From: an uncultured Prevotella sp.
GTDB lineage: Bacteria > Bacteroidota > Bacteroidia > Bacteroidales > Bacteroidaceae
Length of the DNA stretch: 12,644 nt
Reading direction: 5' to 3'
Assembly (NCBI GenBank): GCA_934230115.1
Contig: CAKQEI010000071.1
Coordinates: forward strand, 1-12,644
Under the pieces are notes generated by a model. The model saw only the letters and a list, made by a program, of their open reading frames with translations. It did no database searches and had not been told where the DNA came from. Shown one piece after another: positions 7,973 to 12,644 of this stretch. Made by a program: the position numbers and the translations under genes. The stretch's first letter is position 1. The number at the start of each line of letters is the position of its first letter.

Positions 7973-8032
7973 TATTAATTGGACTTTCCAAACACATACA
8001 AATATTAATTGGACTTTCCAAACACGAACAAA
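7973..8032 (+). repeat. 30-bp tandem duplication with twin palindromes before leuD
   Basis: Two units, 7973-8002 and 8003-8032, are identical at 28 of 30 positions; the first 23 bases match perfectly. Each contains the palindrome TTGGA-CTT-TCCAA (7979-7991 and 8009-8021). The duplication ends one base before the leuD ATG. It is open in the leuD frame, so it could be misread as an N-terminal extension, but LeuD proteins begin at the ATG at 8034. The two small hairpins could act in mRNA stability, processing or translation of leuD. Confidence 0.8.
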
Positions 8033-8033
8033 G

Positions 8034-8621
8034 ATGAAACAGAAATTCAATGTCATAACTTCCACCTGCATTCCCCTTCCGCTTGAGAATGTGGACACCG
8101 ACCAGATAATACCCGCCCGATTCCTCAAGGCCATCGACAAGGAGGGCATGGGCGACAACCTTTTCCGCGACTGGCGCTACAATGCCGACGGCACGCCTAA
8201 GCCCGACTTCGTGATGAACGACCCCTCCTACAGCGGCTGCATCCTCGTGGCGGGCAAGAACTTCGGCTCTGGCTCCTCGCGCGAACATGCCGCATGGGCG
8301 ATAGCTGGTGCTGGCTTCCGCGTGGTCATCAGCTCCTTCTTTGCTGACATCCACAAGAACAATGAACTCAACAATCTCGTTCTGCCTGTGGTGGTTAGCG
8401 AGCCTTTCCTCAAGGAACTTTTCGAGTGCATCGACCGCGACCATAAGACCGAGGTGCGTGTCGACCTGCCCAACCAGACCGTCACCAACCTCGCCACTGG
8501 CAGCAGCGAGCATTTCGGGATAAACGGCTACAAGAAACATTGTCTGGAGAACGGACTTGACGATGTCGACTTCCTTGTCCAGAATCGTGATAAGGTGGAA
8601 ACATGGGAACAGAATCAGTAA
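8034..8621 (+). CDS. leuD: 3-isopropylmalate dehydratase small subunit
   Basis: LeuD is the swivel-domain partner of LeuC in isopropylmalate isomerase. From the ATG at 8034 it is 195 residues, the normal size. It begins MKQKFNVITSTCIPLPLENV and continues DTDQIIPARFLKAI, the conserved start that helps recognise the substrate. AGKNFGSGSSREHAAWAI is the signature of the family. The frame stays open upstream to 7965, but the extra residues would be the translated 30-bp duplication and have no counterpart in the family. It overlaps the next gene by 19 bases (8603-8621), implying translational coupling to cimA. If cimA is a true citramalate synthase, this LeuCD pair would serve both leucine and isoleucine synthesis. 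Confidence 0.96.
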   Translation: MKQKFNVITSTCIPLPLENVDTDQIIPARFLKAIDKEGMGDNLFRDWRYNADGTPKPDFVMNDPSYSGCILVAGKNFGSGSSREHAAWAIAGAGFRVVISSFFADIHKNNELNNLVLPVVVSEPFLKELFECIDRDHKTEVRVDLPNQTVTNLATGSSEHFGINGYKKHCLENGLDDVDFLVQNRDKVETWEQNQ

Positions 8622-10132
8622 GACGAATAGAAATAATGGACTCCACGCTGCGCGACGGCGAGCAGACGAGCGGCGTGTCCTTCCTGCCTCACGAGAAGCT
8701 CATGATGGCGCGTATGCTCCTCGGCGACGTGAATGTCGACCGCATCGAGGTGGCTTCAGCCCGTGTCTCTGAGGGCGAGAAGGACGCCGTGCGCATGATC
8801 TGCCGCTATGCGGCGAGCGTGGGCAAGCTGAATAGGGTGGAGGTGCTCGGCTTTGTCGACGGTCATAAGTCGATCGACTGGATCGACGAGTGCGGCTGCC
8901 GCGTGATGAACCTCCTTGCTAAGGGTTCGCTCAAGCATTGCACCCAGCAGCTTAAGAAGACCCCCGAGGAGCACATCGACGACATCTACCGCTCCCTGGC
9001 CTATGCGGCGCAGAAGGGCATGGCTGTCAACCTCTATCTTGAGGACTGGAGCAGTGGCATGAAGCACTCGCCCTCCTATGTCTATCAGATGATGGACGCG
9101 CTCGTGGAGAGCGGTGTCAGGCGTTTTCTCCTGCCCGACACGCTCGGCATCCTCAACCCCATGGAGGTGGCAGAGTTCTTCCAGAAGATGACCGAGCGTT
9201 ATCCATCTGCCCATTTCGACTTCCACGCCCACAACGACTACGACCTTGCCGTGGGCAACTCCCTTGCTGCCGTGCGCAATGGTGCACGCGGACTCCACGT
9301 AACGGTAAACGGTCTTGGCGAGCGCTGCGGCAACGCTCCTCTTGCGAGTGTGCAAGCCATACTCAAGGACCAGCTCCATCTCGACACAGGCATCCGCGAG
9401 GACCGTCTGGGCGAGGTGAGCCGACTCGTAGAGGGCTATTCTGGCATTGCCGTGGCTCCCAACCAGCCAATCGTGGGCGAGAACGTATTCACACAAGTGG
9501 CTGGCGTTCATGCCGATGGCGACAACAAGAACAATCTCTACTGCAACGATCTTGTGCCCGAGCGTTTCGGACGCAAGCGCGAGTATGCCCTTGGCAAGAA
9601 CAGTGGCAAGGCCAACATAGCCCGCAACCTCGAGGAGCTTGGCTTGGAGCTTACGCCCGAGCAGACGCGCCGCGTCACACAGCGCATCACCGAGCTTGGC
9701 GACCGCAAGGAGATGGTCACCCAGGACGACCTGCCCTTTATCGTGAGCGACGTGCTCAAGCATTCGGCTCCCGAGGACAAGGTTAAGCTCGTGAGCTACA
9801 TGGTGTCGCTGGCCTACGGGCTACGCCCTATGGCGAGCGTAAAGGTGGAAATCGACGGTCAGCAGTATGAGGACAACGCCCTTGGCGACGGACAGTACGA
9901 CGCCTTTGTCAAGGCCTTGCGCAAAATCTACCGCGAACGCCTCGGACGCTCCTTCCCAACGCTCGAGAACTACGCCGTCACCATCCCCCCAGGCGGACGC
10001 ACCGACGCCCTTGTGCAGACAGTAATAACATGGCGCAACGGTGACAAGATTCTGCGTACACGCGGACTGGATGCCGACCAGACGGAGGCTGCCATCAAGG
10101 CGACGATAAAAATGCTGAATATCGTGGAGTAG
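8603..10132 (+). CDS. cimA: (R)-citramalate synthase, Leptospira type (LeuA-like)
   Basis: Probably condenses pyruvate with acetyl-CoA to (R)-citramalate, the threonine-independent entry to isoleucine; LeuCD and LeuB would complete the route to 2-ketobutyrate. At 509 residues it has a TIM barrel (STLRDGEQ, R17/D18; metal ligands H208, H210, N244; GLGERCGN) and a C-terminal regulatory domain. It resembles Leptospira interrogans CimA far more than the LeuA next door: VEVLGFVDG, NLLAKGSL, YLEDWSSG, RPERFGRKR-like VPERFGRKREYALGK and IPPGGRTDALV. The residues I recall forming the Leptospira pyruvate pocket (L81, L104, Y144) and catalytic sites (E146, T179, H302, N310, Y312) all match here with an offset of one: L82, L105, Y145, E147, T180, H303, N311, Y313. 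Its start lies inside leuD. Automated tools may name it a second 2-isopropylmalate synthase. Confidence 0.85.
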   Translation: MGTESVRRIEIMDSTLRDGEQTSGVSFLPHEKLMMARMLLGDVNVDRIEVASARVSEGEKDAVRMICRYAASVGKLNRVEVLGFVDGHKSIDWIDECGCRVMNLLAKGSLKHCTQQLKKTPEEHIDDIYRSLAYAAQKGMAVNLYLEDWSSGMKHSPSYVYQMMDALVESGVRRFLLPDTLGILNPMEVAEFFQKMTERYPSAHFDFHAHNDYDLAVGNSLAAVRNGARGLHVTVNGLGERCGNAPLASVQAILKDQLHLDTGIREDRLGEVSRLVEGYSGIAVAPNQPIVGENVFTQVAGVHADGDNKNNLYCNDLVPERFGRKREYALGKNSGKANIARNLEELGLELTPEQTRRVTQRITELGDRKEMVTQDDLPFIVSDVLKHSAPEDKVKLVSYMVSLAYGLRPMASVKVEIDGQQYEDNALGDGQYDAFVKALRKIYRERLGRSFPTLENYAVTIPPGGRTDALVQTVITWRNGDKILRTRGLDADQTEAAIKATIKMLNIVE

Positions 10133-10187
10133 AGGTAACGCTCCACATTCTTAGTATTATAAAATTATAAAAAAAACAATATAAATT

Positions 10188-11258
10188 ATGAAATTAAAAA
10201 TAGCAGTACTCCCCGGCGACGGAATCGGACCGGAGATCATGAAAGAGGGTGTAAAGGTGATGAAGGTAGTGGCAGAGAAATTCGGCCATGAGTTCACGTT
10301 CAACGAGGCAATCTGTGGCGCCCATGCCATTGATGCCGTTGGCGATCCCTTCCCCGAGTCCACCTTCCAGACCTGCATGGATGCCGACGCCGTTCTGTTT
10401 GCCGCCGTTGGCGACCCACGTTTCGACAACGACCCCACAGCCAAGGTGCGCCCCGAGCAGGGTTTGCTTGCCATGCGCAAGAAGTTGGGGCTCTTTGCCA
10501 ACGTGCGCCCTGTGGCCACCTTCGACTGCCTTCTGCACAAGTCGCCGCTCAAGGACGAGCTGCTCAAGGGTGCCGACTTCGTGGTTATTCGCGAGCTCAC
10601 GGGCGGCATGTATTTCGGCGAGAAGTATCAGGACAACGACAAGGCCTACGACACCGACATCTACACACGCCCCGAGATTGAGCGTATCCTCAAGGTGGCC
10701 TTCGAGTTTGCCATGAAGCGCAACAAGCACCTCACCGTGGTCGACAAGGCCAACGTGCTTGCCTCATCGCGTCTGTGGCGACAGATAGCCAAGGAGATGG
10801 AGCCGCAGTATCCAGAGGTCACCACCGACTATATGTTCATCGACAACGCCTCCATGCGCGTGCTCACCGAGCCTCGCTTCTTCGACGTTATTGTCACCGA
10901 GAACACCTTCGGCGACATCCTCACCGACGAGACTTCCTGCATCACAGGTTCTATGGGTCTGCAGCCCTCAAGCTCGCTTGGCGAGCACACTCCGCTCTTC
11001 GAGCCTGTTCACGGCTCATGGCCACAGGCTGCCGGCAAGAACCTCGCCAACCCTGTTGCCCAGATTCTCTCAGCCGCCATGCTTCTCGAGCATTTTGGTC
11101 TCAACGACGAGGGTGCGCTTGTGCGCAAGGCTGTGGATGCCTCGCTCGACGCCAATGTGCGTACCCCCGAGATTCAGGTTGAGGGTGGAGCTGAGTATGG
11201 CACAAAGGAAGTGGGCCAGTGGATTGCCGACTACATCGCTAAAACCCCAAGGATGTAA
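10188..11258 (+). CDS. leuB: 3-isopropylmalate dehydrogenase
   Basis: LeuB oxidises and decarboxylates 3-isopropylmalate with NAD+ to 2-ketoisocaproate, the last carbon-skeleton step of leucine synthesis. It can also act on 3-methylmalate to give 2-ketobutyrate in the citramalate route. At 356 residues it has the standard beta-decarboxylating dehydrogenase layout: [15 protein letters not shown] at the N-terminus, [45 protein letters not shown], then the metal and cofactor region [20 protein letters not shown] and [19 protein letters not shown]. All the usual catalytic blocks are intact. It follows cimA after a 55-bp AT-rich gap and is the last gene of the operon. No strong terminator follows directly; the first T-runs lie more than 300 bp downstream. 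Confidence 0.97.
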   Translation: MKLKIAVLPGDGIGPEIMKEGVKVMKVVAEKFGHEFTFNEAICGAHAIDAVGDPFPESTFQTCMDADAVLFAAVGDPRFDNDPTAKVRPEQGLLAMRKKLGLFANVRPVATFDCLLHKSPLKDELLKGADFVVIRELTGGMYFGEKYQDNDKAYDTDIYTRPEIERILKVAFEFAMKRNKHLTVVDKANVLASSRLWRQIAKEMEPQYPEVTTDYMFIDNASMRVLTEPRFFDVIVTENTFGDILTDETSCITGSMGLQPSSSLGEHTPLFEPVHGSWPQAAGKNLANPVAQILSAAMLLEHFGLNDEGALVRKAVDASLDANVRTPEIQVEGGAEYGTKEVGQWIADYIAKTPRM

Positions 11259-11444
11259 ATCTGCATGGATATACCATCGATTCCATTACTGGACAAACTG
11301 GCTGAGGTAATGGGGGAGTGTTGAAACTCGTGTTCAGACCCTCGTTTTGGGTAGAATCGCATGACTAATCAGCATTTTTCTGCTCAATTTGGCGTGTGGA
11401 GTCGACGGGTGCGTGCGGGAGTGCAACTACGAATATAAATACGA

Positions 11445-11541
11445 AAGGGCGGTTGTTATTGATTTTACAAACTATGGCAACTGCCCTTGTATCAACACAT
11501 TACGAGAGTGAATTAATCGGACAGCCTCCCCCGATTTGGCT
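11445..11541 (+). other. Hairpin-rich stretch, possible structured RNA or 3' UTR
   Basis: AAGGGCGGTTG (11445-11455) pairs with CAACTGCCCTT (11478-11488), every position if one G-U pair is allowed, and four more pairs extend the stem inward to a 14-base loop. A second hairpin, AATCGG (11515-11520) with CCGATT (11531-11536), competes with AGCC (11523-11526) and GGCT (11538-11541). A run of nine T follows at 11574-11582. This could be the end of the leu operon mRNA or a small RNA. No promoter of its own was found. Confidence 0.35.
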
Positions 11542-11597
11542 TATCGTAAGCTTGTGGTCTTGCATATTCTTGCTTTTTTTTTGACTGTGGTTTATGG

Positions 11598-11643
11598 TTT
11601 TCGTAGCGTTTATGTCTAATTTAGACACGAAACGATACGAAAA
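11598..11643. repeat. 46-bp interrupted palindrome
   Basis: Three nested arms pair about a central base at 11620: TTTTCGTA (11598-11605) with TACGAAAA (11636-11643), CGTTT (11607-11611) with AAACG (11630-11634), and TGTCTAA (11613-11619) with TTAGACA (11621-11627). That is 20 pairs with only short interruptions. Six T follow at 11651-11656, so it may terminate rightward transcripts, but the symmetry would also suit a protein-binding or recombination site. Confidence 0.7.
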
Positions 11644-11886
11644 GATACTGTTTTTTCGTCAATCGGCATAATAAAATATGGGCGAAAATGCAGTGGAAAA
11701 TCATCCTCAGCAGTGCCGTTAGCCACTATTTTACCATAGATTGAGTTAGAGTTTAGGGCGATTGGTGCGGCTTTCTACCATTGTTGCGTTGGCGCAAAAA
11801 ACTTTTATTGCAATTGTCTATCAGTTGTTAATACGTTGGTAATCAACCGGATAGTCTTGTGGCTGCAGATTCGTAGTTCTCACGCT

Positions 11887-12071
11887 AAACTACTACAGAT
11901 TGTCATGATTGTCATGATTGTCATGATTGTCATTAAGGTTTTGAGAATGCGAAAAAGTGCTCTATAGTAATATAAAAATAAATATTTTTATATTACTATA
12001 GAGAGTCTGACAACCACTTTTTTTCTTAATGACCTTCATGACAATCATGACAATCATGACAATCTGAGTTT
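11887..12071. repeat. Large nested inverted repeat built from 9-bp units
   Basis: The outer arms, 11896-11937 and 12025-12066, are complementary at 40 of 42 positions, with a further 5-bp match outside (11887-11891 with 12067-12071). Each arm is made of TTGTCATGA units: four on the left (last one varied), three and a variant on the right. At the exact centre is a perfect inverted repeat of 21-bp arms, 11960-11980 and 11983-12003, spaced by AA. GAAAAAGTG (11951-11959) and CACTTTTTTTC (12015-12025) add partial pairing. It could extrude as a cruciform or fold into a very long RNA hairpin. No reading frame or target-site duplication is seen. Confidence 0.9.
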
Positions 12072-12078
12072 GAATGCT

Positions 12079-12112
12079 ACTTCCGTACAAATGCTCCACG
12101 ACTTCCGTACAA
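12079..12112 (+). repeat. Paired 12-bp direct repeats upstream of a promoter
   Basis: ACTTCCGTACAA occurs at 12079-12090 and 12101-12112, exactly 22 bp apart, about two turns of the helix. The second copy ends just before the -33 element of the promoter at 12115-12146. Same-face spacing next to a promoter is what is expected for a dimeric activator or response regulator. The regulator is unknown. Confidence 0.6.
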
Positions 12113-12114
12113 CT

Positions 12115-12146
12115 ATTGCATTTTGGCGTGAAATGTAGTAACTTTG
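12115..12146 (+). promoter_or_regulatory. Probable promoter of the HU-like gene
   Basis: TAACTTTG (12139-12146) fits the Bacteroidetes -7 element TAnnTTTG, with ATTG (12115-12118) 20 bases upstream as a near match to TTTG. Transcription would start near 12153, giving an untranslated leader of about 400 bases before the ATG at 12553. The imperfect -33 element next to twin direct repeats suggests a promoter that needs an activator. Confidence 0.55.
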
Positions 12147-12183
12147 CAATCGTAAAACAAAACAACAAAAATAACTCCCTCGA

Positions 12184-12215
12184 CAGGAAAAATTTTTTTC
12201 CTGGACAGGAAAAAA
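12184..12215 (+). other. Two mutually exclusive hairpins at the start of the leader
   Basis: Hairpin A pairs CAGGAAAAA (12184-12192) with TTTTTCCTG (12195-12203). Hairpin B pairs TTTTTTCCTG (12194-12203) with CAGGAAAAAA (12206-12215) around GA and is followed by TTTTT, like a weak terminator. They share 12195-12203, so only one can form. This is the layout of a switch between termination and readthrough, about 30 bases after the expected transcription start. Confidence 0.45.
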
Positions 12216-12220
12216 TTTTT

Positions 12221-12546
12221 GAGTTTTGAATGTTGAATTTTGAATTATCGCCGAGGCGATTTTGAATTATTCAATTTTGAATTGTGAGTTGGAGATGAAC
12301 ACGAAATCTAAGTGGAAAATCAAAACTTAACGACTCAAAGTCAAAACTCAAAAACTTGAATACAAAAACTTGAATACAAAAACTTGAATACAAAAACTTG
12401 AACACAAAAATTTGGACACAAAAATTGAACGCAAAAATTGAACGCAAAAATTGAACGCAAAAACTTGAACTAAACAATTCAAAACTCAAAACTGAACAAC
12501 TCAAAATCGGCTTTGCCGATAATTCAAAATTCAAAACTCAAAACTC
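12221..12546 (+). repeat. Long inverted repeat of low-complexity blocks in the leader
   Basis: A T-rich block (12221-12284), made of GAGTTTTGAA and GAATTTTGAATTAT pieces, is broadly complementary to an A-rich block (12475-12546) of AATTCAAAA and CTCAAAACT pieces. Each contains a GC-rich mini-hairpin at the matching place: ATCGCC-GA-GGCGAT (12247-12260) and ATCGGC-TTT-GCCGAT (12506-12520). The leader RNA could fold into one long stem with the 13/14-bp tandem repeats in its loop. The right arm ends seven bases before the HU-like ATG, so pairing could affect translation. Confidence 0.65.
12354..12475 (+). repeat. 13/14-bp tandem repeat array
   Basis: Three perfect copies of ACTTGAATACAAAA (12354-12395) are followed by two variants of the same length (12396-12423), then three perfect 13-bp copies of ATTGAACGCAAAA (12424-12462) and a partial unit. 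All units share TTGAA or a close variant followed by an A-run. The shift from 14 to 13 bp with separate homogeneous blocks points to repeated slippage. Units are adjacent without spacers, so this is not CRISPR. Confidence 0.9.
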
Positions 12547-12552
12547 TAAATT

Positions 12553-12644
12553 ATGGCAATTAATCTGAAAGCAAAAGAGACCCTTCAGCAAATTGGCGAG
12601 TACAAGGGCAAGTATCGTTACGTTCTCGGCACCGAGATCTACAA
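12553..12644 (+). CDS. Probable HU-like DNA-binding protein, N-terminus (cut by window edge)
   Basis: Thirty codons are visible, beginning MAINLKAKETLQQIGEYKGK and continuing with YRYVLGTEIY before the window ends. This start resembles a Bacteroidetes group of HU-like DNA-binding proteins (IHF/HU fold with a phylum-specific N-terminal strand pair), in which KGKYRYV precedes the helical part. The diagnostic helices and the DNA-binding arm lie outside the window, so the family is a judgement from memory and may be wrong. There is no Shine-Dalgarno site. The gene appears to have its own promoter at 12115-12146 and an unusually long, highly repetitive leader. Confidence 0.55.
   Translation, partial: MAINLKAKETLQQIGEYKGKYRYVLGTEIY

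Larger units (their letters stand above)
11259..12552. other. Long gene-free region rich in repeats and hairpins
   Basis: About 1.3 kb between leuB and the HU-like gene holds no reading frame I can support. It contains a hairpin-rich stretch (11445-11541) ending in nine T (11574-11582), an interrupted palindrome (11598-11643), an imperfect inverted repeat, CTATC-GTTG paired with CAAC-GATAG (11818-11854), a large nested inverted repeat (11887-12071), direct repeats and a probable promoter (12079-12146), and a roughly 400-base structured leader (12153-12552). The segment 11650-11817 shows nothing I can name. No transposase, integrase, tRNA or CRISPR array is seen. Confidence 0.8.

Noticed and set aside
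7965..8033. N-terminal extension of LeuD from an upstream ATG at 7965
   Set aside because: The extra residues are the translated 30-bp duplication. LeuD proteins start at the motif following the ATG at 8034.
594..11258. Long antisense frames inside the MATE, MFS, leuC, leuD, cimA and leuB genes
   Set aside because: They lack family similarity and are the opposite-strand or shifted frames of well-supported genes.
11265..11324. 19-codon reading frame MDIPSIPLLDKLAEVMGEC after leuB
   Set aside because: Too short, with no promoter and no terminator-linked layout. Nothing beyond an open frame supports it.
11396..11584. 62-codon reading frame with a hydrophobic C-terminus
   Set aside because: No recognisable family or ribosome site. 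It spans paired hairpin arms and ends in the T-run, so it is better read as structured non-coding sequence.
11896..12062. CRISPR array from the repeated TTGTCATGA units
   Set aside because: Units are 9 bp, directly adjacent without spacers, and mirrored around a palindrome. No cas genes are present.
11887..12071. Insertion sequence with transposase
   Set aside because: The inverted repeat is under 200 bp with no coding capacity and no clear target-site duplication. At most it is a non-autonomous element.
11962..12168. Minus-strand frame across the large inverted repeat
   Set aside because: Its residues, such as repeated IVM, are a translation of the 9-bp units. No family similarity.
12354..12475. 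CRISPR or plasmid-type iteron array
   Set aside because: Repeats of 13-14 bp have no spacers, and there is no replication protein gene nearby. Slippage repeats explain them better.
12271..12534. Minus-strand frame rich in Phe and Ser/Cys
   Set aside because: It is simply the translated tandem repeat array and AT-rich blocks. Low complexity without a plausible start.

Overview
The window comes from a Bacteroidetes chromosome, most likely Prevotella or a close relative. Four points support this: the protein sequences, the near absence of Shine-Dalgarno sites, AT-rich spacers around GC-richer genes, and three promoters that exactly fit the Bacteroidetes pattern TTTG-N19-TAnnTTTG. The genus is inferred; no 16S rRNA gene is present.

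Left part (1-4436, all on the minus strand). It holds the 5' end of rpsA (ribosomal protein S1) with its promoter, then a leftward series starting from its own promoter: panB (first step of pantothenate synthesis), an MFS transporter overlapping panB by one base, a small cupin protein with a perfect AGGAGG ribosome site, and a MATE efflux transporter.

Middle part (4437-11258, plus strand). A divergent control region leads into a five-gene operon, leuA-leuC-leuD-cimA-leuB. Its leader holds a complete transcription attenuator: promoter, a 27-residue leader peptide with six isoleucine codons in eight positions, a hairpin, a possible antiterminator strand lying over the leader stop codon, and a strong intrinsic terminator just before leuA. 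The fourth gene looks like a second LeuA but matches the Leptospira type of (R)-citramalate synthase at every active-site position I can recall. The operon would then supply both leucine (LeuA-LeuCD-LeuB from 2-ketoisovalerate) and isoleucine (CimA-LeuCD-LeuB from pyruvate and acetyl-CoA), which explains an isoleucine-sensing leader on a 'leu' operon. PanB and LeuA both use 2-ketoisovalerate and start from the same divergent region.

Right part (11259-12552). About 1.3 kb has no convincing gene but much structure: a hairpin-rich stretch ending in a T-run, a 46-bp interrupted palindrome, a roughly 185-bp nested inverted repeat built from 9-bp units around a perfect 44-bp palindrome, paired 12-bp direct repeats upstream of a probable promoter, two mutually exclusive hairpins, and a long leader of complementary low-complexity blocks flanking 13/14-bp tandem repeats. 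It ends at the start of a probable HU-like DNA-binding protein (12553 onward, cut by the window edge).

The strongest candidates for something little described are the isoleucine-coded attenuator over a joint leucine/citramalate operon, and the palindrome-rich 5' region of the HU-like gene.
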